Assembly (NCBI GenBank): GCA_036563805.1
Contig: DATCLS010000062.1
Location: 1-64,000, forward strand
Origin: DATCLS01 sp036563805
Lineage (GTDB): Bacteria; Actinomycetota; Acidimicrobiia; Acidimicrobiales; VFJN01
DNA length: 64,000 bases
Reading direction: 5' to 3'
Each line of letters starts with the position of its first letter. The stretch's first letter is position 1. The position numbers were made by a program, and so were the translations under genes. Below are positions 6,523 to 15,316 of the stretch, one piece after another. The notes beneath the pieces were generated by a model. It saw nothing but the letters and a program-made list of their open reading frames with translations. It had not been told where the DNA came from and made no database searches.

Positions 6523-7578
6523 ATGGTCAGCCTCGACGACTACCTGCGGCTGCTGCCGAAGGTGGAGCTGCACTGCCACTTCGTGTCGACGATGTCGGCC
6601 GCCACCCTGGTCGACCTGGCCGCCACCCACGGCGTGGAGCTGCCCACCACCGACCCCGACGAGCTGTTCGCCTACACGGACCTCGCCGACTTCCTGGTGG
6701 CGTTCCGCGCCGCCCACGAGGCGACGCGCCGCCCCGAGGACTTCGAGCGCATCGCCTACGAGGGCGTGCGCATCGGGGTGGAGAGCGGCAACCTGCGCTA
6801 CCGCGAGTACTTCATCAACCCCCAGTACTTCGTGCCCTACGGCCTGAGCTACCGGCAGGTGATGGACCCGGTCGTGTCCGGCCTGCGGGCGGCCGAGGCC
6901 GACCTGGGCGTCGGCTTCCGGGTGATCGCCGCCATCAACCGCCGCGACGGCGGCGCCGCCGCGGTCGAGCTCGTCGAGCAGGTCATCGCCGACCCGATCC
7001 CCGAGGTGGTCGGCATCGGCATGGACGACCTGACCGTCGACGGGCTCGAGGCCCCCCGCCGCTTCGCCGAGGCCTACGAGCTGGCCCGCCGGCACGGCCT
7101 GCGCACCTGCGCGCACGTCGGCGAGACGCCCCGGGCCGAGCCCGAGAACGTCCGTGTCGCCCTCGACGAGCTGGGCGTCGACCGCATCGACCACGGCTAC
7201 CGGATCGTCGACGACACCGACCTGGTCGCCCGGGCGCTCGACCGGGGGACGTTCTTCACCGTGACCCCCGTGTCCACCACCATCTGCTCGGGGTGGACCC
7301 TCGACCCCGACCACCGGATCGCCGCCATGATCCGCGCCGGGCTCCGGGTCACGGTCGCCACCGACGACGCCATGTTCTTCCGCACCGACATCGGGCGGGA
7401 GTACCGCGAGGCCCTCCCCGCCCTCGGGTTCGGCGCCGACGTCGCCGCCCGCATCGCCCTCGACGGCGTCGAGGCCACCTGGTGCGACGACGACCAGCGC
7501 GCCGCCCTACGGGCTGCCTTCCGGGGCGAGGTCGCCGCGCTCGACGCCGCCCTCGACCCCGTCGAGCGCCCGGGCTGA
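6523..7578 (+). CDS. Adenosine/adenine deaminase-family metal hydrolase
   Basis: The 351-residue product is a TIM-barrel deaminase of the ADA family. Metal ligands His17 and His19 lie in VELHCHF, followed by CAHVGE with the next histidine and catalytic glutamate, then DHGYR, and TDDAMF with the paired aspartates. The family hydrolytically deaminates adenosine, adenine or related nucleosides to inosine or hypoxanthine. The usual HLDG after the first histidines is replaced by HFVST, so the substrate may differ. The ATG follows AGGAGG at 6506-6511. The long divergent promoter region carries the paired palindromes, linking its control to the BMP-Rieske operon. Confidence 0.85.
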   Translation: MVSLDDYLRLLPKVELHCHFVSTMSAATLVDLAATHGVELPTTDPDELFAYTDLADFLVAFRAAHEATRRPEDFERIAYEGVRIGVESGNLRYREYFINPQYFVPYGLSYRQVMDPVVSGLRAAEADLGVGFRVIAAINRRDGGAAAVELVEQVIADPIPEVVGIGMDDLTVDGLEAPRRFAEAYELARRHGLRTCAHVGETPRAEPENVRVALDELGVDRIDHGYRIVDDTDLVARALDRGTFFTVTPVSTTICSGWTLDPDHRIAAMIRAGLRVTVATDDAMFFRTDIGREYREALPALGFGADVAARIALDGVEATWCDDDQRAALRAAFRGEVAALDAALDPVERPG

Positions 7579-7953
7579 GCCCGGGCTCTGACCTGTCCAG
7601 CTCGGACCCGGCGAGGCCGGCCCCTCACGGCACCGCAGAGATCACGAGCCGTGCCCCGAGCGGACCCACGAACAGGCACCCGAGCACGTCCGCGACGCCG
7701 CTGCTCAACATCGCGGAGGGGCGAGGCGCGCCAGCCGCCATCGGGAGTGCCGCCGCGGAAGCGTCCCGCCTCGCTTCCGCCCATGGCGCACTGGCCGCCT
7801 CGCCCGCCGCTGCCCGTCACCGCCCTCCCCGCGGTCGCCACCGTTCCGCCGTCCGACACATGCAAGCGCACCCCCGATCGTGGTGCCATGGCAGCGGGTG
7901 CCAATCGCCCTGGGCGCGGGCGAACCACGGTCAGAAGCCGCCCACTCTTGGGG
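7579..7953. other. Intergenic region between convergent genes
   Basis: No gene is supported in these 375 bases. The only clear structure is the hairpin at 7755-7780. Confidence 0.5.
7755..7780. terminator. Bidirectional hairpin between convergent genes
   Basis: A perfect 9-bp stem, GCGGAAGCG with CGCTTCCGC, encloses an eight-base loop. It lies between the deaminase (plus strand) and the FHA regulator (minus strand), but there is no T-tract. Confidence 0.4.
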
Positions 7954-8619
7954 TCAGAACCGGTGGCGGGCCCAGGCGTCGGCCACCTCGTCGCGGGCGT
8001 CGCCGAGCGCCCGCATGGGGACGCCGGCGAGCAGCATCTCGCTCCAGATGCGGTGGCACTCGAGGCGCACGAGCGCCCGGCTGACGCCGACCGCCTCGGC
8101 CACCTGCTGGTGCGACGCCGCGGTCACCCCGCCGTCCGCCAGCGGGGCGACGTAGGCGTCGAGGATCCGGCGCTGCCGCTCGGTGAGCCGCAGCCGGGCG
8201 CCGGTCGGCGGCTCCTCGCCGGTGGCCGCCCCGGCCGGCACGATCCGGGTCGGGGTGTGGTCGCGGTTGACGGTCACCGCCAGCACGTAGCGGAACGTCC
8301 CGGCGACCAGGATGTCGAACGCCCGGTCGCGGGGCCCGTGGACCTCGCCGGGCGGCACGGTGACGAGCGGCCGGCCGGTGACCCGCAGGTCGAACGCCAG
8401 CGTCTCGTCGAGGTTCTCGACGAGGACCCGCCCGGCGCAGGACAGCATCCGGCCCGCCATCCGGGGCACGACGTCGTCGTAGACCGGCACGTGGCCGATC
8501 CGCAGCGCGGCGTTCGGCGACCGCCCGAACGTGACCTCGCCCTCGGCCGGGAGCACCACGACCCGCTCGTCGGTCGCCACCGTGCCGGCCGCGGCCGTGG
8601 CGCGCTCGACGGTTGTCAT
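7954..8619 (-). CDS. FHA-domain protein with C-terminal helix-turn-helix
   Basis: The 221-residue product has an FHA-like beta-sandwich at about residues 20-110, starting with EVTFGRSPNAALRIG and containing an arginine and serine-poor ligand loop. FHA domains bind phosphothreonine peptides. The C-terminal part has a helix-turn-helix of the form LTERQRRILDAYV, then VAEAVGVSRALVRLE, typical of a sigma-4/LuxR-like or MarR-like DNA-binding region. The ATG start overlaps the kinase stop in an ATGA junction. The arrangement suggests a DNA-binding output switched by the kinase, acting in the cytoplasm. The target is not known; the divergent STAND gene is a candidate. Confidence 0.7.
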   Translation of the reverse strand: MTTVERATAAAGTVATDERVVVLPAEGEVTFGRSPNAALRIGHVPVYDDVVPRMAGRMLSCAGRVLVENLDETLAFDLRVTGRPLVTVPPGEVHGPRDRAFDILVAGTFRYVLAVTVNRDHTPTRIVPAGAATGEEPPTGARLRLTERQRRILDAYVAPLADGGVTAASHQQVAEAVGVSRALVRLECHRIWSEMLLAGVPMRALGDARDEVADAWARHRF

Positions 8620-9755
8620 CCACACACCTCCTGCCGGGCCAGGCGCGAGTCGGTGCCCGCGTCGCCGGGCTCGGCGCCCGACCCGGCCGCCGCCCCCGCC
8701 ACCACGGCCCCCGCCGCGACGGCTCCGGCCACCGCCGTCGTGGCCAGCAGGCCGAGCGCCGCCGCCCCGAGGGCCCCGCGCCGGGGCCACCACGGCCGGC
8801 GGGTCAGGCAGCCCCGCAGCTCGTCCGCCCAGGCGCACAGGTCGGCCGGTCGGGCCGCCGGGTCGGGGTCGAGCAGGCGGTCGATCAGGCGCAGGGCCCG
8901 CCCCGGGTCGGCGATGTCCCGCAGCGCACCGACCAGCTCCCGCCGCAGGGCGTCCGGCGGCGTGGAGCCCCTGGGGTGCCCGAGCAGGGCGAACACGAGC
9001 AGCATGCCCAGCGCCCACCCGTCGGCGGCTGCCCGCCCGGCGCCCTGCAGGCACTCGGGGGCGATGAAGCCCAGGGCGCCCGCCACCGTCGCCGTGTCCC
9101 GCCCGTCGTCGGGCCGCGCCGACCCGAAGTCGATGAGCACGGCCCCGCCCGCGCCCAGGACGACGTTGCCGGGGTGCACGTCTCGGTGCACGACCCCTCG
9201 GGCGTGCAGGGCCGACAGGGCCCCGGCCAGGTCGTGCGCGACGCCGATGGCCTCGGCCGGGGCCAGGGGCGCCGCGGCCCCGAGGGTCCGCCCCTCGACC
9301 CAGGCGGCGGCCGCGTACCACGCCTCCCCCTCGGCCGCCCCGGGCGGCTCGCCCCGGAACAGCGGCGGGCCCCGGAACACCTCGACCACCCGCGCCAGGT
9401 GCGGGTGGTCGACGGCCCGCAGCGCCTCCCACCGCCGCCGCAGCTCCGCCACCCGACCGGGCGAGGCGTCGAGGATCGGCTTCAGCGCCACCGGGCCCCG
9501 GTAGCCCACGGGGTCGCCGGCGCCCGCCCGACGCTCGGCCCGCACCGTCGTGGGTCGGGCCGCCGGCGCCGCCGGGTCGCCGGCCGGCGGGCTGTGTGCC
9601 GCCAGGCCGGTCGCCGCCGGGTCCGTCACCCTGTAGGCGTAGGGGTCCCCGGCCGGGCCCGTGCACCAGACCGACGGGCCCGCTGGCACCCCCTGCCATG
9701 GCGCGTCCGCCGGCGCCGCCGTCTCATGGTCGTCGTCCGCCACGTTCGACCGCAT
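8616..9755 (-). CDS. Membrane-anchored Ser/Thr protein kinase
   Basis: The 379-residue product has a Hanks-type kinase domain at about residues 70-320. It shows VALK with the ATP-binding lysine, HRDVHPGNVV as catalytic loop, DFG, and APE in GFIAPE. The glycine-rich loop is weak. A single Ala-rich transmembrane helix follows near 335-360 and then a short extracytoplasmic tail of about 20 residues, so there is no large sensor domain outside. It is the first gene of a two-gene operon with the FHA-HTH protein and is divergent from the STAND gene across a 231-base gap. Catalytic residues are complete, so it is probably active. Confidence 0.85.
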   Translation of the reverse strand: MRSNVADDDHETAAPADAPWQGVPAGPSVWCTGPAGDPYAYRVTDPAATGLAAHSPPAGDPAAPAARPTTVRAERRAGAGDPVGYRGPVALKPILDASPGRVAELRRRWEALRAVDHPHLARVVEVFRGPPLFRGEPPGAAEGEAWYAAAAWVEGRTLGAAAPLAPAEAIGVAHDLAGALSALHARGVVHRDVHPGNVVLGAGGAVLIDFGSARPDDGRDTATVAGALGFIAPECLQGAGRAAADGWALGMLLVFALLGHPRGSTPPDALRRELVGALRDIADPGRALRLIDRLLDPDPAARPADLCAWADELRGCLTRRPWWPRRGALGAAALGLLATTAVAGAVAAGAVVAGAAAGSGAEPGDAGTDSRLARQEVCG

Positions 9756-9986
9756 CGTTCATCCGCCTCCCGTCTCCGACACCCGCGCCGGGCGCCGTTC
9801 CCCTGGTCAAAGCAGACGCGAAGCCGGCCGACAAGGCCCGCGCCCAACCTCGGACAACCTCGGACAGCCAAGCCCGGGCGCCCCCCCTGAGCGCGGCACG
9901 ATCGGTGCGGACCACGTGACGCGCCGGCGTGTCCGGTGTACGGTCGGCCTCCGGTGGACACGGCGGGTGCACGGCAGGGGGGCTCG

Positions 9987-12900
9987 GTGGCACGCGCCCT
10001 CGAGGAGGTCGCGACGCGGGCGGAGCTCGGGGAGCTCCTCACCGAGCTGAGGAAGCGGTCGGGACGGAGCGTCCGCGAGGTCGGCAGGGCCGTCGGCATC
10101 GGGGCGTCGACGGTCAGCGACTGGTGCCGGGCCAAGACCCTGCCGTTCCCGAGCCAGGACGCCGTCTTCGTCCGGCTGCTCCGGGAGCTCGGCGTGGACG
10201 ACCCGGGACCCTGGGTCGACGCCCTGGTCCGGGTGCGGGACGGCACCCGGCGCCGCCGCCGGGGCACGCCCCCGTACCGGGGCCTCGAGAGCTTCCGCCC
10301 CGAGGACCGCGAGTGGTTCTTCGGGCGCGACGAGCTGGTCGAGCACGTGCACAAGCGCTTCTGCCGGCGGGTCGAGGACGCCGACGGCCCCCGGATCCTG
10401 TTCGTCGTCGGCGCCTCGGGGTCGGGCAAGTCGTCGGTCCTGCACGCCGGGCTCGTGCCCCGGCTGGAGGCGGACGGGTGGGGCGCGGTCTCGCTCACGC
10501 CCGGGGCGCACCCCATGGCGGCGCTGGCGGCGGCGCTCGCCGCCGGGCCCGGACCCGGCGGGGATGGCGCCGAGGTCCCGGCCTCAGGCGGAACGCCCCC
10601 GCCCAAGGGCGCCGAGGCGCCGTCCGCGGGCGCCGGCCTGGCCGAGGCGGTGGCCGGGATCGCGGCCCGGGCCGCCGGGCCCGACGCCGGGCCCGATCCC
10701 GGCCCCGCCCGCACGGTCGTGATCGTCGACCAGTTCGAGGAGCTGTTCACACGGTGCGCCGACCCCGCCGAGCGGGACGCCTTCCTCGCCGCCCTCACCG
10801 ACCTGGCGTCCGGGCCCGCCCAACGGTGGGCGGTCGCCGTCGGGCTCCGCGTCGACTTCTACCCCGAGCTCGCCGCGACCGGCCGGTGGACCGACGTCCT
10901 GCAGGACGCCCAGGTGCTGGTCGGCCCCATGAGCCGCCCGGAGGTGACCGCCGCCATCGTCGAGCCCGCCCGACGGGCGGGGATCGCGGTGGACGACAGC
11001 CTGGTCGACCTCATCCTCCAGGACTTCATCCCGCCCGGGTCGATCAGCGGCCAGCACGACCCCGGGTCGCTGCCGCTCCTGTCCCACGCCCTGCTCGAGA
11101 CGTGGCAGCAGGCCACCCGGGGCCGCATGACCGTCGAGGACTACCGGGCCGCCGGCGGCATCCGGCGGGCGGTCGAGGACTCGGCCGAGCACGCCTTCGG
11201 GCGGCTGCCGGAGGCCGCCCGAGCCCGGGCCCGCACGGTGTTCCTCCGGCTGGTGAGCATCGACCACAACGGGGTCGCCACCCGGCGGGCCGCCACCTGG
11301 GACGAGCTGGCCGGGCTGGACGGGGGCGACGGCGGGGACGGCACCTGTACCGACGGCGACACCGACGGCGACACCGGCGGCGGCGAACCCGCCCACGGCG
11401 AGCCCGCCGGCACGCCCGACGCTTCGGCGATCATCGAGCCCTTCGTCGAGGCCCGCCTGGTCACCGCCCAGGAGTCCACGGTCGAGATCGCCCACGAGGC
11501 GCTGCTCGGGGCCTGGCCCCGCCTCCGCCGGTGGGTCGACGACGACCGCGACGGCATCCTCGGGCGCCGGCGCATCAGCGACGCCACCCAGGTCTGGCTC
11601 GACCACGACCGCGACCCGTCCGCCCTGGCGCAGGGCGCCCGGCTGGCGGCCATGCAGCAGGCGGCCAGCGGCGACGCCCGGCGCCACCTGAGCCGCGACG
11701 AGCGGGCCTTCCTGGCCGCCAGCGTCCAGCGGGCCGCCGAGCGGGAGCGGGCCCGGCGCCGGCAGGCCCGGCGGCTCCGGGCGCTGGCCGCCACCACCAC
11801 GATCCTGGCGCTGGTCGCCCTGGCGCTGGTGGTGGTCGCCTCGGGCCAGCGCTCGGAGGCCGAGGCGGCGCGGGACGACGCCCTGTCCCGCCAGCTGGCG
11901 GTGAGCGGCGAGGCGCTGCGCGAGACCGACCCGACGCTGGCCGCCCACCTCGCCATCGCCGGCTACCGCACCGCCCCGACCAGCCAGGCCCGGTCCGCCC
12001 TGCTGGAGGCCGCCGACCTCCCGTTCGCCACCCGCTACGTCGGCGCCCCGGGCCCGACCACGGTCGCCGCCTCGGCCGGCGACGGGGTCGTCGCCGCCAG
12101 CAACTCGGTCGACGGGACGGTCCAGCTGTTCACGTCGGCCGACGGCGGCGGCCTGGCCCGCCGCGGCGTCATCGAGCTCGACGACCCCGAGGCCGACGTC
12201 TACGCCCTGGCGCTCACCCCCGACGAGACCGTCCTCGCGGTCGGGGGCGCCGGGCCGGGCGTCGACCTGTGGGACGTGTCAAACCCCGACCGGCCCCGGC
12301 ACCTCGCCGGTCCCCTCGACGGCCCGCCCGGCGCGGTCCAGCGGCTGGCGGTCACCGCCGACGGCATCGAGCTGGCCGCCAGCGGCGACGGCGCCGGCAT
12401 CCACCGGTGGGACATCCGCGACCCCGAGCGCCCCCGGCCGCTGCGGACCATCCCGTCCGACACCGCAACCCGGGGCGTCGCCTACAGCCCCGACGGAACC
12501 CGCCTGGCGTTCGGGCAGGCCACGGGCCGGGTGCGCATCTGGGAGCTGACGCCCCGGCCCCACGAGGTCGGCCGGGTGCGGATCGGCGCCGGCGAGGTCT
12601 ACACGGTCGCCTTCGGTCCGGACGGCGACACGCTGGCCGCCGGCGTCCAGGACGGCGAGGTGCGGGCCTGGGACGTGACCACCCCGGCCGCACCCCGCCG
12701 GATCGCCCTCCCGCAGACCACGTTCCGGTCCTGGGTCAACACCACCGCCTTCAGCCCCGACGGCCGGTATCTGGTGGCCGGCAGCTCGGACGCCGCCGTG
12801 CGGGTCTGGCGCACCCGCGACTGGACCGTCGTCGGTGAGCTGCCCCACCCCGCCCCGCTCACCCAGGCCGTGTTCGCCCGGGACGGCGACGTGCTCGTCA

Positions 12901-13982
12901 CCGCCGCCGCCGACGGGGCCACCCGGCTGTGGGACCTGCGCGCCGCGCTGCCGGCCCTGATGAACGGCCGGGTCTTCGCCCTGACGTTCTCCCGGGACGG
13001 GCGGCGCCTCGCCGGCTTCACCGGGGAGGACACCGCGGTGTGGGACGTCGTCGACCCCGACCGGCCGCGGCGGATCGTCCACGTCACCGCCCCCGACCCC
13101 GACGCTCCCTTCAGCGGCTCCGGCGACATGACCGCCGACGGGCGCCTGGTCGCCCAGGGCGGCGTCGACGGCACCGTGCACCTCCTCGACATCTCCCGCC
13201 CGGAGGCCCCGGCGTTCGTCGGCGGGCCGCTCCGCGGGTCCGACGCCCTGGTCGAGCAAGCGGCGTTCAGCGCGGACGGGACCCTGCTGGCAGCGGCCAG
13301 CGACGACGGCCGCGTCCGCGTCTGGGACGTGGGCGACCCCCGTCGGCCCCGCCTCGCCGCCACCATCCAGGACTCCGAGCAGATCATGCTCAACGTGGTC
13401 TGGAGCCCGACCGCCCCGCTGCTCGCCGCCAACAGCGCCGACGGGTACACCTATCTCTACGACGTCGCCGATCCCGAGGCGCCGCGTCTGGTCAGCCGCC
13501 TCGACGGGTTCGCCAGCGAGTCGTACGCCACCGCCTTCGCCCCCGACGGCGACACCGTGGCGGTGGGCGGCTCCGACACGTTCGTGCTGGTTTGGGACAT
13601 CCGCGACCCCGCCCACCCCGAGCGCATCGGCGAGCCCATCACCGGGCCGCCGAGCCGGATCTACGATCTGGCCTTCGACCCTCGGGGCGAGCAGTTGCTG
13701 GCCGCGGTCATCGACGGCACGGCCTGGCTGTGGGACACCCGCGACCTCACGGACGTCTCCCGGACCGCCGTCCTCGGGCCGTTCGACGGGCCCACGTTCG
13801 CGGTGGCCGTCAGCCCCGACGGGTCCGTGTTGTCCGCCGGCGGCGGGGACCAGCAGATCCACCTCTGGTCCCGCGACGAGGAGGCGGTGATCGACGGCTT
13901 GTGCGCCCGCGTCGGCGACCCCATGACCCGGGACGAGTGGGCGACCCACGTGCCGGACGAGCCGTTCGAGCGGATCTGCTGA
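9987..13982 (+). CDS. HTH-STAND NTPase-WD40 signalling protein
   Basis: This 1331-residue protein starts with an XRE-like helix-turn-helix (about residues 10-55, containing VGIGASTVSDWCRAKTLPFP). An nSTAND-type NTPase follows, with Walker A GASGSGKS at 142-149 and Walker B VVIVDQFEE at 244-252. A transmembrane helix or hydrophobic hinge lies near 600-622. About a dozen WD40 blades occupy 690-1300, with recurring FSPDG and VRVWD motifs. Such proteins act as molecular switches: the propeller senses a ligand and the NTPase oligomerises. The GTG at 9987 follows a GGGGGG run; an ATG at 9936 is less likely. Some STAND proteins are antiphage sensors, but no effector domain is visible here. Confidence 0.85.
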   Translation: MARALEEVATRAELGELLTELRKRSGRSVREVGRAVGIGASTVSDWCRAKTLPFPSQDAVFVRLLRELGVDDPGPWVDALVRVRDGTRRRRRGTPPYRGLESFRPEDREWFFGRDELVEHVHKRFCRRVEDADGPRILFVVGASGSGKSSVLHAGLVPRLEADGWGAVSLTPGAHPMAALAAALAAGPGPGGDGAEVPASGGTPPPKGAEAPSAGAGLAEAVAGIAARAAGPDAGPDPGPARTVVIVDQFEELFTRCADPAERDAFLAALTDLASGPAQRWAVAVGLRVDFYPELAATGRWTDVLQDAQVLVGPMSRPEVTAAIVEPARRAGIAVDDSLVDLILQDFIPPGSISGQHDPGSLPLLSHALLETWQQATRGRMTVEDYRAAGGIRRAVEDSAEHAFGRLPEAARARARTVFLRLVSIDHNGVATRRAATWDELAGLDGGDGGDGTCTDGDTDGDTGGGEPAHGEPAGTPDASAIIEPFVEARLVTAQESTVEIAHEALLGAWPRLRRWVDDDRDGILGRRRISDATQVWLDHDRDPSALAQGARLAAMQQAASGDARRHLSRDERAFLAASVQRAAERERARRRQARRLRALAATTTILALVALALVVVASGQRSEAEAARDDALSRQLAVSGEALRETDPTLAAHLAIAGYRTAPTSQARSALLEAADLPFATRYVGAPGPTTVAASAGDGVVAASNSVDGTVQLFTSADGGGLARRGVIELDDPEADVYALALTPDETVLAVGGAGPGVDLWDVSNPDRPRHLAGPLDGPPGAVQRLAVTADGIELAASGDGAGIHRWDIRDPERPRPLRTIPSDTATRGVAYSPDGTRLAFGQATGRVRIWELTPRPHEVGRVRIGAGEVYTVAFGPDGDTLAAGVQDGEVRAWDVTTPAAPRRIALPQTTFRSWVNTTAFSPDGRYLVAGSSDAAVRVWRTRDWTVVGELPHPAPLTQAVFARDGDVLVTAAADGATRLWDLRAALPALMNGRVFALTFSRDGRRLAGFTGEDTAVWDVVDPDRPRRIVHVTAPDPDAPFSGSGDMTADGRLVAQGGVDGTVHLLDISRPEAPAFVGGPLRGSDALVEQAAFSADGTLLAAASDDGRVRVWDVGDPRRPRLAATIQDSEQIMLNVVWSPTAPLLAANSADGYTYLYDVADPEAPRLVSRLDGFASESYATAFAPDGDTVAVGGSDTFVLVWDIRDPAHPERIGEPITGPPSRIYDLAFDPRGEQLLAAVIDGTAWLWDTRDLTDVSRTAVLGPFDGPTFAVAVSPDGSVLSAGGGDQQIHLWSRDEEAVIDGLCARVGDPMTRDEWATHVPDEPFERIC

Positions 13983-14040
13983 GGGCGGGGCGGGCCCGGC
14001 CGCCCGGCGCCCGCTGGGTCGGGGCCCGTCGGGCCGGGCG

Positions 14041-14185
14041 TCAGGCGGGCCGCCGGGCGACCAGGATGAGGTGGCTGCCCGTGTCGACGAGGCCGGGCTG
14101 GCGGCACAGGCGGCGCTCGGCCTCGACCGCGGTCCGCCAGACGGCCGGGTCGGCGGCGGCCTCCTCGAAGGCGGGGTTGCCCGCG
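14041..14185 (-). pseudogene. C-terminal fragment, methyltransferase-like
   Basis: The minus strand encodes about 47 residues ending at TGA 14041-14043, with the final strand reading HLILVARRPA. That resembles the last beta strand of SAM-dependent methyltransferases. There is no start codon or N-terminal domain; the reading stops making sense at about 14185, where the next fragment begins. Confidence 0.35.
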
Positions 14186-14189
14186 CCGC

Positions 14190-14294
14190 TTCGCGCCGCT
14201 CGTCCTCGCCAACCTCGACCACCTCCGCCCGTGGGTGGCCTGGGCGGCGGACGAGCCGGCGGCGCCGGCCGAGGTCGGCATCGACGTCACCTGA
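14190..14294 (+). pseudogene. Fragment resembling a RimJ/RimL-type acetyltransferase
   Basis: The plus strand encodes about 34 residues, including LDHLRPWVAWA, and stops at TGA 14292-14294. The L-x-H-L-R-P-W pattern is characteristic of the N-terminal part of GNAT enzymes of the RimJ/RimL branch. The fragment directly abuts the methyltransferase-like one, so a deletion or rearrangement probably joined them. Confidence 0.35.
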
Positions 14295-14381
14295 CGCCGC
14301 CGCCCGAACGCCTGACCGCCCGGCCGCGGCACGGAAGGGGCGCGGACGCGAGCGGGGCTGGGCGGGCTACCTTCCGCGTCC

Positions 14382-15146
14382 GTGCGACGGCTCCCACGGA
14401 TACTCGCCGCGGTCGTCGGGGTCGCGGTCGCCCTGGCGGTGGGGAACGCTGGGCCGGCCGCCGGCCGCGACGCCCAGGCGGGCGCAGCGCCCCCGCCCGA
14501 CGAGGTCGCCCGCGCCATCGCCGCAGCCGGCTGGTACGGGCAGGAGGGCGCCGTCGACGACCGGCGCCCGTTCGAAGCCCTCGCCGACCGGCTGACGGGC
14601 CAGGCCGAGCCGATCGGCTTCGCGCTCCTGGCCGCGGAGCCGCGGGGGTCGAGCACCACCTACGCCGAGCAGGTGCTCGACGCCCTGATCGACCAGGGAG
14701 AGCGCGAGATCCGCACCGTGGTCGCCCTGTCGGACGCCGACGTCGGGGTCGTCAGCGACGCCTGGAGCGACCAGGCGATCGACGTGGCCGTCGACCAGGC
14801 GATCGACGACCTGCGCGCCGACCCGGCCACCGGTCTGGAGTCGCTCGCCCGCACCCTCGCCTCCCAGCCGACCGGGGTCGAGGAGACGGACGCGCCCGAG
14901 GACGACGGCGGCGGCACCAACCCCGTCCTCGTCGGCCTCGGCGTCGTCGGGATCGCCGGTCTGGCCATCGCCGGCCGGGTCTTCGGCTGGTCCCGCCCCC
15001 GGGACCTGGACGACGACGAATACCGGCGCCGCCGGCGCTGGCGCCGCTCCGCCTACCGGTCCCGCCGCCGTGTCCGCCCCACCCGCAGCCGCAGCCGGTC
15101 GTCGTCCCGCTCGTCCCGCCGGGGCCGCGGCGGCCGCCGTCTCTAG
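14382..15146 (+). CDS. Secreted or membrane TPM-like protein with a basic tail
   Basis: The 254-residue product has an N-terminal signal peptide (residues 1-28). A domain at about 40-165 resembles the TPM/YgcG fold, with IRTVVALSDADVGVVSD. A transmembrane helix follows at about 184-203. The last 45 residues are dominated by Arg and Ser and would lie in the cytoplasm, possibly contacting nucleic acid or acidic lipids. The GTG start is at 14382. TPM-like proteins are linked to envelope and photosystem maintenance in other bacteria, but the role here is unknown. Confidence 0.55.
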   Translation: MRRLPRILAAVVGVAVALAVGNAGPAAGRDAQAGAAPPPDEVARAIAAAGWYGQEGAVDDRRPFEALADRLTGQAEPIGFALLAAEPRGSSTTYAEQVLDALIDQGEREIRTVVALSDADVGVVSDAWSDQAIDVAVDQAIDDLRADPATGLESLARTLASQPTGVEETDAPEDDGGGTNPVLVGLGVVGIAGLAIAGRVFGWSRPRDLDDDEYRRRRRWRRSAYRSRRRVRPTRSRSRSSSRSSRRGRGGRRL

Positions 15147-15316
15147 CCCGCAGCGCGGCGGCGCAACCCGAGATCCCCCGCTCCGATCGGACAGGTCATC
15201 CGACCCCATCGGACAACCTGTACGACGCTCACGGTGACTTGCGACTGACTGTCTGCGCGAATCCGTGGTCTGCTCAGCCCACCCTCGACGAAAGGAGCGG
15301 CAAGAGCAGGACCGTC

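Larger units (their letters stand above)
13983..14381. other. Gene debris between the STAND gene and a secreted protein gene
   Basis: This 399-base gap holds two back-to-back gene fragments (listed separately) and GC-rich palindromic sequence at 13990-14040. No intact gene is seen. Confidence 0.55.

Noticed and set aside
9929..12838. Very long open frame (969 residues) in the +1 frame of the STAND gene
   Set aside because: It is almost entirely Arg, Pro, Gly and Ala, the typical out-of-frame product of GC-rich coding DNA, and the overlapping frame encodes clear NTPase and WD40 motifs.
10000..13982. STAND protein as a proven antiphage gene
   Set aside because: The architecture also occurs in developmental and metabolic signalling, and no nuclease, protease or other effector domain is present, so defence is only a hypothesis.
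12279..14222. Antisense open frame of 647 residues opposite the WD40 region
   Set aside because: Its composition mirrors the codon third-position bias of the sense gene, and no domain or ribosome site is visible.
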